NCBI RefSeq assembly: GCF_020524355.2
Contig: NZ_CP129019.1
Location: 2,046,001 to 2,110,000 of the forward strand
Length of the DNA: 64,000 bases
Source of the DNA: Mesobacillus subterraneus
GTDB lineage: Bacteria > Bacillota > Bacilli > Bacillales > Cytobacillaceae
Direction of reading: 5' to 3'
Shown: positions 17,314 through 25,635 of the stretch, one piece after another
Numbering within the stretch: the stretch's first letter is position 1
Layout: the number at the start of each line of letters is the position of its first letter
Made by a program: the position numbers and the translations under genes
Notes under the pieces: model-generated
The model's input: the letters and a program-made list of their open reading frames with translations, nothing else
Database searches by the model: none
What the model was told of the DNA's origin: nothing

Positions 17314-17469
17314 GCGCTTTCATCAAACTCGGAATAGCAAAATAATATAGAATAATGAGAAATTTATCCAATAGTTTTTAAAATACTATTTTAAATTTTT
17401 GCATGTTAATGACAGAATAATCCTTCAGCCTTTGAACAAAATACTCATGAGAAATGGAGGGATTTTTTC

Positions 17470-17595
17470 ATGCCAAATCAAAATGACAACAAGTTCAAGA
17501 AAATCCAATCTGAAAGTTTCAAACAAGGAAAATCACAAGAAGAATATGCAGCAGAACTGGAAATGAACAAGTTGAAAGCCCAAAAAAGGAAGTAA
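17470..17595 (+). CDS. Small hydrophilic protein of 41 residues
   Basis: ATG 17470 follows GGAGGG. The product is entirely hydrophilic, MPNQNDNKFKKIQSESFKQG followed by KSQEEYAAELEMNKLKAQKR, helical and basic at the end. Size and composition resemble small acid-soluble spore-type proteins, but I see no diagnostic motif. A strong hairpin follows the stop codon. Confidence 0.6.
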   Translation: MPNQNDNKFKKIQSESFKQGKSQEEYAAELEMNKLKAQKRK

Positions 17596-17608
17596 AATAA
17601 TGCTAAAA

Positions 17609-17633
17609 ACTGCCGTGGCATCACCACGGCAGT
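17609..17633. terminator. Strong hairpin shared by convergent genes
   Basis: ACTGCCGTGG and CCACGGCAGT are perfect arms around a 5-nt loop. The T run is on the minus strand (TTTTTAG), so it mainly ends the 17643-19178 transcript. Confidence 0.8.
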
Positions 17634-17642
17634 CTGTCATTC

Positions 17643-19178
17643 CTATTCACCCTTCAATAACGGAATATCCACCTCAACACCGAGTCGAGTCAAAATCTTA
17701 CCCAATGTTTCAAGGCCTGACTTTGGATTGATCTTCGTCTCTAGATAATATACTTCATCTGTAAGTTGGGATAGATAGGTATGAAGCTGCGTAAATGGAC
17801 TTTGATCAGGATGGATTGGCTGGAGCGCAATGGCATATCGTTTGCCATAATCGGTAGACCCAAGGATGATTCCCGCTTTTATCAGGTCATATAAAGGGAG
17901 TCGATTTCCTTCAATCCACTTCAACGTTTCCTTCCAAATCGCCGGAACGCTAGCACCCTCAATAATAGATTCATCGCCATTCAGCTTTACTTTTACATAG
18001 AGTGATTCCCACTTCTTGAAGCTTTTCCGTTCTGTTGAAGTATCATCATCTGCATGCACGGCCTTGTCCGTACCCTTGGATTTTAACTGGTCGAACAATT
18101 TTTCAACCGTCCCAATACCAACATTGGCATACTTCGCCAAAATCACAAGCTCCATTGGAAGCTGGCTGACAGTATAGATTTGATCTTCATTCAACTGTCT
18201 TAACAAACTTGGGATGCCCGTAAATTCCTCTGCAGTTAGCGCAACTTTTTTCAATTCTTCCGTCACAACAATATGACTCGCCTTGTAAAAGAAGAATAGC
18301 TCTCCCTGACGCTTCAGTGTAAGATTTCTGCGAACTTTCTCCTCTTCAATGAAGATCCCAAGCTCTTCGAAAAATTGTTCATCATTCTTCTCGTTATACC
18401 GCTTCACATTTTTGTGCAGACCCTCTAGGTCACCTGGCAGCTCACTCATGATCCGCGCTTCTTGTTCCGCACCGAGACGAATCAGGAATGTTTCAGATTT
18501 ATCAAATCGTTGCGGCAAGAGAAACGCATCCCGCAGGAAATAAGGAATCTCAAGTGACCTTCCTTTATAAGTGATATTCCGTATCGGCGTAAATCCAGGC
18601 GTTTCCTGAACCTCAACAACAGGAGCATCAACAGCCACTGCTGCTTCTTCACTCGCTGGAGATTCAGCTTGTTGCGGAGGAGGATTTTTCAACAAATCCT
18701 CCAATCCCTTTAACCTGACCTCAAGCTCAGACATATCGAACGTTTTTTCTGCTTGGGGAGAAGGGTCCTGATATTCCGGCACGGTCACATCAACCGGACC
18801 GTAGACCTCCACATACCATTTCACAATGCTATACAAGGCTTCCCACGATAAAAGCGCCTCAGAAAAGCGGAACATCCGCGCATCATGTGCCGCCTGATTT
18901 CCCATTCTCCGCACCAAATGCAGTGCATCCCGAATTTCAGGAATCAAATACCCCTGATCATTGAGCAGATCCAGCCGTTCCTTCAAACCAGTCCGAGGAT
19001 CCTCCGTCATCTCTTCTGCCTTCGTTACTTGCTGCAAAATATTTTCAATGAACACCCGCGAATGTGTCAGCATCGTTCTCGGGCTGAAAAAGATACTATT
19101 TTCTAATTCCTTAGCGAGTAAGGCCAATTCCTTAGAAATCGGCTCTAAAAATTGATAAAAATATGTATTTGTATTCAT
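17643..19178 (-). CDS. DUF4145 domain-containing protein, 511 residues
   Basis: The N-terminal 130 residues match DUF4145: FIENILQQVTKAEEM, then LHLVRRMGNQAAHDARMFRF with the conserved RxxGNxAAHD motif. DUF4145 also precedes type I restriction R subunits, but no helicase or nuclease motif follows here. A proline/glutamate-rich linker (about residues 135-195) leads to a C-terminal region of mixed alpha/beta character without recognised motifs. ATG 19178 follows GGGGGATC. It is monocistronic; function unknown. Confidence 0.7.
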   Translation of the reverse strand: MNTNTYFYQFLEPISKELALLAKELENSIFFSPRTMLTHSRVFIENILQQVTKAEEMTEDPRTGLKERLDLLNDQGYLIPEIRDALHLVRRMGNQAAHDARMFRFSEALLSWEALYSIVKWYVEVYGPVDVTVPEYQDPSPQAEKTFDMSELEVRLKGLEDLLKNPPPQQAESPASEEAAVAVDAPVVEVQETPGFTPIRNITYKGRSLEIPYFLRDAFLLPQRFDKSETFLIRLGAEQEARIMSELPGDLEGLHKNVKRYNEKNDEQFFEELGIFIEEEKVRRNLTLKRQGELFFFYKASHIVVTEELKKVALTAEEFTGIPSLLRQLNEDQIYTVSQLPMELVILAKYANVGIGTVEKLFDQLKSKGTDKAVHADDDTSTERKSFKKWESLYVKVKLNGDESIIEGASVPAIWKETLKWIEGNRLPLYDLIKAGIILGSTDYGKRYAIALQPIHPDQSPFTQLHTYLSQLTDEVYYLETKINPKSGLETLGKILTRLGVEVDIPLLKGE

Positions 19179-19282
19179 AAAATGATCCCCCGATTGTAGT
19201 CTTCTATGATTTTATCATAATAATAGATTCTTTTTAGGCTAAACCGGAAATTGGAAGTTCTCTATTTGAGTGGTGAGACCTT

Positions 19283-19370
19283 TTATTCGTGAAAACCTGC
19301 TATTTATTGGCGAGTATCAATTTTTATTGGCGAAAAAATAGTTTATTGGCGAATGTGTCTGCTTTATTGC
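19283..19370. repeat. Short tandem motif, about 20-bp period
   Basis: TTATTGGCGA-like words start at about 19284, 19304, 19324, 19343 and 19364 (TTATTCGTGA, TTATTGGCGA x3, TTATTGCCGA), five copies roughly 20 bp apart in the upstream region of the DUF4145 gene. No ORF is present. Confidence 0.6.
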
Positions 19371-19519
19371 CGAATTGGAAATTCTGAAAGATTTTCCAAA
19401 ATTTAACCTAGCAAAATTTATAATAATATCAAAAAATTAGCCCTATCCAAAAGCGACATAAAACCGAAACTCCTTACGAAATATATAGAAAGAATGATTC
19501 ATTTCCCAGGAGGATAACT

Positions 19520-19678
19520 ATGCGAAAAGTCATTTGCATTAACAACCAAGGTTTGGAGTTAGAATTCAACGTTGGTGAAAAATACGATGTAGATCGAGAG
19601 TTTGAAACAACCTATATAGTTACCAATAAACTCGGAAAAAAACACAGCGTATTTAAGACGCACTTTCAACAAGTCTAA
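19520..19678 (+). CDS. Small protein of 52 residues, beta-rich
   Basis: AGGAGG precedes ATG 19520. The product (MRKVICINNQGLELEFNVGE, then KYDVDREFETTYIVTNKLGK) is a run of short beta-strands with no membrane segment and looks like a small SH3-like barrel. It ends in KTHFQQV. Unrecognised; well supported by its start site. Confidence 0.65.
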   Translation: MRKVICINNQGLELEFNVGEKYDVDREFETTYIVTNKLGKKHSVFKTHFQQV

Positions 19679-19848
19679 ACAGCCGGTCGAAAATCAGATT
19701 TTTTGATATAAACCCTATTGATGGGAAAGTTCTGCAACAACCCATCAAAGCAAATCTTTAAATTCTTTCAACAATTTTTAGGATGGATTAACCTCCACCA
19801 CTCAATCCACTCCAATTTCAATTAAAATACTAAAGCACAAACAAAAAA

Positions 19849-19877
19849 AATCTCTCGACATCTCGAGAGATTTTTTA
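19849..19877. terminator. Bidirectional terminator
   Basis: AATCTCTCGA and TCGAGAGATT arms around a 4-nt loop, with A8 before and T6 after. Confidence 0.8.
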
Positions 19878-19929
19878 TTATTAAGGAAATGATAAAATTA
19901 TTTAAGTGTGGAAAACTACATGTAGTTTT

Positions 19930-19975
19930 CTTAATCCAGCTCCAGCGCTTGTCGGGGCTGAACATGGCGCTTGCG
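19930..19975. repeat. Fragment of a Bacillaceae intergenic repeat
   Basis: TCCAGCTCCAGCGCTTGTCG followed by GGCGCTTGCGC resembles a GC-rich repeat I know from Bacillaceae intergenic regions. Only one partial copy is seen here, so the call rests on memory. Confidence 0.35.
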
Positions 19976-19985
19976 CTTTTTGTTC

Positions 19986-20225
19986 TTATGCGTATTGAAT
20001 TCCTGCAGCTTTTACCTTTTCGATATCCCCGGAACTGCAAGGGGTGACGCCGTATGTCATGCCGCAGCTAGGGCAGTTTGTTATAACGGTTTCCATCGTG
20101 AACATTTCCCCGCATTCACATGCGATCTGGTGTGCTACGCGTGGCTTTATCTTTTCCTTACCTTTACTCTTCACATGATCAACAATTGCTTTGCCATCTT
20201 CTAATCTAGAACATCCACAGCTCAT
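19986..20225 (-). CDS. Small zinc-ribbon protein
   Basis: The 79-residue protein has a CGC near the start and two Cys pairs of a zinc ribbon, ACECGEMF and NCPSCGMTYGVTPC, separated by about 12 residues. It starts at ATG 20225 after AAAGGAG. Such stand-alone ribbons bind Zn and often assist RNA or protein partners; no partner is evident. Confidence 0.65.
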   Translation of the reverse strand: MSCGCSRLEDGKAIVDHVKSKGKEKIKPRVAHQIACECGEMFTMETVITNCPSCGMTYGVTPCSSGDIEKVKAAGIQYA

Positions 20226-20321
20226 GAGAAAAACTCCTTTATGACTTAATTAACACTATTAAAATAGCATAAAGAGTTTACGATGCAGTATAAGAAAAGT
20301 CACACCTTACGATATAGCCAC

Positions 20322-20930
20322 TCAGGAACAATGTGATATACATGCTTCAAGCTGAAGCTCTCTCTTTCCATTTCTAAGAGTCAGAATCGTCAAGCTTGTA
20401 CCGTAAATAAATGGCGGGTCCCATAATTGGTTTATCGAAGCGTCTCGGCATAGAAGATAAAGAGTCTTGATGACCACTCCATGCGTAACAATGAGAACAT
20501 TTCCATTTTCGCCTTGCCTTTCTAGATCATCCAAAAATTCCATTAATCTGCTCTGGACTTTTAAAAATGTTTCTCCACCTTCACCAGCATATGCTTCTGG
20601 TTCGTTCCAGTAGGCATCGTATGCTTCTGGGTACAATTCTTTGACCTCAGCCTCCGTTTTTCCTTGCCACGGACCGAGATCAATCTCCATCAGTCTGTCA
20701 TCTGTCTTCAAAGGGATTTGCTCATCATTTTTTACCAGCCTTGCTGTTTCCAGCGTGCGGCTGCTTGGTGAAGAAATCATTTGACGGAACTCAATATCCT
20801 TAAGGCGTTCTCCCAATGAGCGCGCATCCTCGATCCCTTTATGCGTAAGTGCCGAATCTAGTCTTCCTTGGCTCCTTTTCTCTTTATTCCATTTCGTTTC
20901 GCCATGCCTTATTACATATAAATGAAGCAC
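20322..20930 (-). CDS. Histidine phosphatase family protein (phosphoglycerate mutase-like)
   Basis: The 202-residue protein has the phosphohistidine motif VIRHGETKWNKEKRSQGRLD, the second Arg in SPSSRTLETA, Glu in EIDLGPWQGKTEAEV and the second His in IVTHGVVIKTL, as in small phosphatases such as PhoE/CobC rather than true mutases. Substrate unknown. Translation begins at GTG 20930 behind GGGGGAG. Confidence 0.9.
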   Translation of the reverse strand: MLHLYVIRHGETKWNKEKRSQGRLDSALTHKGIEDARSLGERLKDIEFRQMISSPSSRTLETARLVKNDEQIPLKTDDRLMEIDLGPWQGKTEAEVKELYPEAYDAYWNEPEAYAGEGGETFLKVQSRLMEFLDDLERQGENGNVLIVTHGVVIKTLYLLCRDASINQLWDPPFIYGTSLTILTLRNGKRELQLEACISHCS

Positions 20931-20971
20931 GTTTTCTCCCCCAAATGCATAAAAGTTATATAGATTAAAGC

Positions 20972-21835
20972 TTATAATTTATCCAAAAAAGCGCTAATAA
21001 CCTGCTGATACTCTTCCGGCTCTTCCATATAAGGCATATGGGCACTTTTTTCAAAAACGTGGAATTCTGCCCCTGGTGTTAACCTGGCATAATACTCAGT
21101 CGATTCAGGTGTCGCTTCATCAAAACGGCCGCAGGTATAAAGTGTCGGACACTCAATCTCGCCGAGCTGTGGTGTGCAATCGAAAGTCTTAAGATTGCCC
21201 TTCACCGTAAATTCAGATGGACCCCACATCGTTTCATAAACAACAGGGTTTTTCATGCCAGCTCCAGCTTTCAACCACTCTAAATCCGGTTCACCTCGGA
21301 ACACGAATTCCTTGTTGAACTCATTAATTGCTGCTTTGAATTCCTCTGAATCTGTCTCGCCACTTTCCTCGCAGCGTAATATCGTCTCCTGCACGTCAAC
21401 CGGCAGCTTGGCAATATTCCGCTTTTGATCCTCTTCCCACATAGGGGCACTCAAACATGGGCTTGAAAAAATCACGCTCTTCACTCCGCTTGGCTTTGTC
21501 AGCACATAGGCTGCTGCCAAGGTCGTACCCCATGAGTGTCCAAGAATATGAACTTCATCAAGCTCCAGCGCCTCACGAACTTGACCGAGTTCCTCAACAA
21601 ACCTGTCAATTTTCCAAAGCGACAGATCATCCGGACGATCCGATTTCCCGCAGCCAAGCTGGTCATACATGACAACAGGGCGATCCTTGCCCAGTGCCTT
21701 CAGCCCTTTTAATGAGTAAGTGGAAGACCCTGACCCTCCATGTAAAATAACAACTGGTGTTCCTTTCGCATCCTTATTATAAATTTCATACCAGACTCTC
21801 CCGCCGGTAACCTCTACAAAACCATCTTTATACAT
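20972..21835 (-). CDS. Proline iminopeptidase-family alpha/beta hydrolase
   Basis: The 287-residue protein has the oxyanion HGGSGSSTYSL, the nucleophile elbow GHSWGTTLA (Ser about residue 104), the cap-domain patch ETMWGPSEF that is typical of prolyl aminopeptidases, Asp in CGRFDEATPES and His in KSAHMPYMEEPEEY. It removes N-terminal proline or a similar residue from peptides in the cytoplasm. ATG 21835 follows AGGAGG. Spacing to the phosphatase gene is 41 bp, so the two could be co-transcribed. Confidence 0.9.
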   Translation of the reverse strand: MYKDGFVEVTGGRVWYEIYNKDAKGTPVVILHGGSGSSTYSLKGLKALGKDRPVVMYDQLGCGKSDRPDDLSLWKIDRFVEELGQVREALELDEVHILGHSWGTTLAAAYVLTKPSGVKSVIFSSPCLSAPMWEEDQKRNIAKLPVDVQETILRCEESGETDSEEFKAAINEFNKEFVFRGEPDLEWLKAGAGMKNPVVYETMWGPSEFTVKGNLKTFDCTPQLGEIECPTLYTCGRFDEATPESTEYYARLTPGAEFHVFEKSAHMPYMEEPEEYQQVISAFLDKL

Positions 21836-21937
21836 ATGTAATCCTCCTAATATAAACTCATTTTAAAGTACAATACCTAATAAATTCGCCCCAATAAGGA
21901 ATTTTCCTTTTTAATAGATTTACGGACCAAATCAAAA

Positions 21938-21964
21938 AAAAGTGTCCCAATCAAACTGAGACAC
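21938..21964 (-). terminator. Terminator of the EamA transporter gene
   Basis: AGTGTC and GACACT arms; on the minus strand T8 follows. Confidence 0.75.
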
Positions 21965-21995
21965 TCCGTTTCATAAAATCTCCACCGGAATAACA

Positions 21996-22917
21996 TTATG
22001 CTTCTTCTGCCAACTGCACTGTTTTCTTTTTCGTAATAGAAGTAATACAAACGCCGATAAAAACCAGGCAGCCGCCAATGATTTGCGGTATGTCAATCAC
22101 CTCGCCTAAGATAAAAAACGCAGCCACTGTACCAAACACCGGGATTAGGTTCAAAGAAATAGATGCTTTGGATGGACCGATTATTGCAACTGCACGATTC
22201 CAAAATAAAAACGAGCATATGGACGGAAAAATTCCAATGTAAAGTAAAGCACTCCACTCCGCAAGATTCACTTCACCAGCCGGTACAAACGCCAACTCAA
22301 TCGCCACCGCAGGAATCATCACCAGGAAACCAAGCGCAAGCGTAAAGCCGAAAATTACAAGTGATGGCAGCTTTCCGGAAATCTTTTTAATATTAATAGA
22401 ATATAAAGACCATAAAATGACAGCCAACACCATAATCAAATCGCCACTATTAAACTGCAAAGCAAGCATCCTCTCAACTGACCCATGCGTGATGACAATC
22501 AGCACACCGACCATTGAAATCCCCATCGACACCCAGTACTTCAACTCCATTTTTTCTCCAATCAGAAGAGCTGAAAGAAGGAAAATGAAGAGAGGATTAG
22601 TGCTATTCAATAAGGTCGCATTGATCGCCGTCGTATAATTGAGCGCCCAATAAATCAGCAGATTAAATCCAATTACCCCAGTCAAAGCCAGGAATAACAG
22701 CAGCTTGAAGTGTTCTCTTAAGGCGGCCCTTTCATGTCTGAACAACTTGATAATCACCGAAGACATGATCAGGACACCAATTCCCAAACGGGGTGAACGA
22801 AATCGTCACCGGCGGCAGCGAACCAGCAAGAAACTTCCCAGCAACCGCATTGCCGCCCCAAAATAATGCAGCAACAACCAAAAGTAAATAGGGTGCGTTT
22901 CCAAGCCTCTGGATCAA
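21996..22917 (-). pseudogene. EamA/DMT-family exporter with a C-run frameshift
   Basis: The N-terminal frame (TTG 22917 after GAGGGGG; LLLVVAALFWGGNAVAGKF) breaks in the CCCC run at 22790-22793. The second frame continues IGVLIMSSVIIKLFRHE and carries the remaining helices to 21996, including the second EamA repeat (LIMVLAVILWSLYSINIKKI). Removing one C gives FTRFGIGVLIM and a normal 10-helix protein of about 306 residues. A homopolymer sequencing error is a serious alternative to true inactivation. Confidence 0.8.
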
Positions 22918-23407
22918 TCTATCCCCCTCCTCGCATCCTAATCTAAAAACTTAGAATCCTCTATTACTTCGATAAAATTAGGAATACCTATTTTATAGGT
23001 AATTAAATGATTAAATCATTGAAAAATGAAAATGAGGAATGCCGCGTTGACCGCGGCATTTTTTTACTTATTCTATATTGTGTTCAACTCTCCATCATAC
23101 CGATCTATAATTCTGTATACCAGCTTCAAAAGCTTGTCGATCGTCATTCTCTATTCCATGCAGCGCTTCCTGCAAGGCAAAGGTACTTTTATAAAAAATG
23201 AACACGTTTAGCTACTTCTTCACCGTTATGGTAATGATCAATACACCTATTGAAAAAATCTTCACCATAACTGGAGAGTAGTCCCGCAAAACTTAAAATT
23301 CATTTTGAAAGTTCTCCCTAAAAACACCAAGTCATGCGATTCTCAATATCTAACTGGAAATCTCTTTCCTCTCATAATTACTACCTAAATAAAACATTTT
23401 CATAAAA
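22918..23407. other. Intergenic region with an unassigned terminator
   Basis: A strong plus-strand terminator sits at 23038-23065 without a plus-strand gene before it (see next entry). Otherwise AT-rich; two short plus-strand ORFs run through the hairpin and lack ribosome sites. Confidence 0.5.
23038..23065 (+). terminator. Strong terminator with no upstream gene
   Basis: TGCCGCG and CGCGGCA pair around a short loop, with T7 following on the plus strand. It may end a small RNA starting near 22950-23000, or be a relic. Confidence 0.65.
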
Positions 23408-23575
23408 TCATGATTCATCATCTTTTGAAGGTTTGCTATAGTAGAAATTTTTTATGTTATTACCAGAATTATTGCCAAAACCATTTTTCGCTGGAGAAAT
23501 TAAAAATCCTATATCAATACCCAATGAAAATGACAGAGCTGATATAGTGAATAGTTCTCTTTTCCTCATCATCAT
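23408..23575 (-). CDS. Small protein with N-terminal hydrophobic segment
   Basis: AAGGAG precedes three consecutive ATG codons (23575, 23572, 23569). The product has a helix ELFTISALSFSLGIDIGFLI followed by a Gly/Asn-rich stretch (KNGFGNNSGNNIKNFYY) and an acidic end. About 53-55 residues; perhaps membrane-anchored or secreted. No family recognised. Confidence 0.5.
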   Translation of the reverse strand: MMMRKRELFTISALSFSLGIDIGFLISPAKNGFGNNSGNNIKNFYYSKPSKDDES

Positions 23576-23675
23576 TAACTCCTTAGAATTATTTTTGTTC
23601 ATATTCTAAAATGAAGCTATAAACGACTAGTAAAACTCGTTGCCTTTAGCCAATATTCCATAATTTACTCTAGAA

Positions 23676-23813
23676 TTAGTTTTTTATATTTGCGAAGAAT
23701 TCCCCTATATTAAATCCCAGGTGATATGAACCATACCAAATCCATAGGGATATCAGTAATGTTGTTAGGATTGGAATCCTTTTTTTAATCAATTTCCTTA
23801 TAGGACCCTTCAT
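23676..23813 (-). CDS. Small membrane protein of 45 residues
   Basis: ATG 23813 follows GGGGGAG by 8 nt. A basic start (MKGPIRKLIKKR) leads into one helix (IPILTTLLISLWIWYGSYHL), giving an inside-positive single-pass topology. It lies upstream of, and in the same direction as, the 23408-23575 gene. Confidence 0.55.
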   Translation of the reverse strand: MKGPIRKLIKKRIPILTTLLISLWIWYGSYHLGFNIGEFFANIKN

Positions 23814-24119
23814 ACAGATTGCTCCCCCTTACAAGTAAAATATTTCCATTAAATTCTCTCACAAGTTTGACCTATACACAATATGTAATCTCTTCTACTA
23901 AAATATTACACTTTTAGATACCTAAATCGGTCTGGTTCCACCTTATGCAAAATCTTTTTCTAGAGTTTTAGAGAAATCATTACATAATATAGACACCAGT
24001 TTTCATAAAAATTAGCAACCTTTGCATGCTCAGTAAGCTCATTGGGTTAAGGAAACCAGACATGGAAGCTATTTCAAAAGATTATTGGCAACAACAAAAA
24101 AAGGAGCAAAAATCGCCCC
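23814..24119. other. Intergenic region, no gene seen
   Basis: AT-rich, no ORF with a ribosome site and no clear hairpin. Confidence 0.4.
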
Positions 24120-24440
24120 TTACTGGTTTTTCAATATGTGTTTGAAATCTTTTATTTCGCTTTCATGCTTAATAGAACGAGCAGCTAGGGTATCAATCAC
24201 TCTTTGCTGATCTCCCAATACATCTTTCAGTTCATCAGTCCTTGTATCAATATGTTTCTCTATTTGTTTAAAATATGGACCAAGCCCATTAATCAGATTA
24301 TCTTTGATACTCGACACATCTTTTTGCAATACTTTCTGTCCATATTTTAGGTCTTGGTGCCCTTCCTTGAGTTCTTGCTGACCTCTTTTTAAATCCAAGA
24401 ATCCACCTTTAAGTTCTTTTTGTTCTGCATTTATTACCAT
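24120..24440 (-). CDS. Coiled-coil protein, uncharacterised
   Basis: The 106-residue protein is hydrophilic and helical throughout, with a near-repeat at its N terminus (LKGGFLDLKRGQQELKEGHQ, DLKYGQKVLQKDVSSIKDNL) in which seven-residue units recur. It starts 15 bp after the JetD relic stop codon and may be co-transcribed with it by position only. Function unknown. Confidence 0.6.
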   Translation of the reverse strand: MVINAEQKELKGGFLDLKRGQQELKEGHQDLKYGQKVLQKDVSSIKDNLINGLGPYFKQIEKHIDTRTDELKDVLGDQQRVIDTLAARSIKHESEIKDFKHILKNQ

Positions 24441-24455
24441 AACTCTTCATTAATT

Positions 24456-25559
24456 TTATTGAGCCTGTTTAATATCTTCAATAAGTTTATCTACCAACGC
24501 TTCCTGATATCCTGCCTTTTTCTTCATACACATCATTTTAACGAGGTCTACCAATTCTTGTGACGATACACCATCAAGCTTTGAAATCCTTCCGGCAATA
24601 TCCTCATTTGAGAGACTACTCTCATATGCCAAGGGGTCCATCCTCCACAGTACCAACTTTTCTTGATACCTTTTCTTCAAACGGTCTGCAATCTGGACTC
24701 CTTCTGGATCCAGGTCGCCAGAATAAAATAATGTGCATTCTTCCTCGACCAATCTATCTAGGAGTCTCCAACTTGCTGCTCGTAACTGTCCATGTGTACA
24801 GACTACAGTCGCATCAGGGACTGCATCCATTATCGTAGAGGCCACACTTGAATTTTCAACAATCCACACCATTTGGCCAGAGGCAGGCTGGATAGTTTCT
24901 AGTCTGGCTAATTCTTTCATCGGAACATTCCATACTGTTCTGGTATGAACAGCTGCATTCCAGACGGGGTGGATTTCGCCCTGATAGTAAGCAATCATTC
25001 CCTGGACGGTCACGAAATTCCACAAGTCATCCCTTAACAGACCATATTCTGCGAGTATATCATTGATTTCCTCCGTGCTTTTTGGAAAAAGGTACTCGGG
25101 GTCTTCACGAGTTTTCTTATTTACCGTTAGTAAATGGAGTAATAATCTACCGCCTGACTCAGAGATGTCAAAATAATGTGGATTCCCCGTTGTCCGCTGA
25201 GCGAAGAAAGGGAGGCGTTCAAATTCTCCCTTTTTCGGCAGCGACAAAAAAGCAATAGAGACCTCTCTTATCATTCCTGTAAGCATAAGGTCATCCTGGC
25301 GGTAAAGTGACCAAATCCACCTTGTATCTGGGCTTCTCTCACTAATCCACTCAAACCACCATCCAACTTCTGGGATTTCCAGTTTTAATGAATTCACAAA
25401 CTCATTTTCAAGCCTTAAGTTATTCTCCGCTTCTTGCTTTTTTGACAGTAGTGGTTCCTCAAAGATTCCTTCCAAAAGCTCCACGAGGGTAAGGTCTGAA
25501 AAACCCGTGTTGGTTAGTAGTTTGTGGCCATACAGAAGTTCTGTCTTCGGAGGATGTGT
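24456..25559 (-). pseudogene. 5'-truncated Wadjet-type JetD (DUF3323/DUF2399, TOPRIM)
   Basis: The C-terminal DUF2399 domain is complete: VWIVENSSVASTIMD (TOPRIM Glu), VVCTHGQLRAASWRLLDRL, LFYSGDLDPEGVQIADRL (DxD) and LWRMDPLAYES. JetD is the nuclease that cuts plasmid DNA loops extruded by the JetABC SMC complex. Here the frame is open only to a TAA at 25560-25562; the first part of the N-terminal domain is missing, and jetA, jetB and jetC are absent. GTG 25484 could start a 342-residue product. The repeat array begins 75 bp beyond the break. Confidence 0.75.
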
Positions 25560-25635
25560 TTATGATGTTTCCTAAATCATAGGTGCAATTAGTTACTTCA
25601 GAGAAGTCAAAAGACAGTTTAATTCTATTAGACTA

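Noticed and set aside
24456..25559. Active Wadjet defence system
   Set aside because: Only a truncated jetD is present; the SMC and kleisin genes are missing on both sides.
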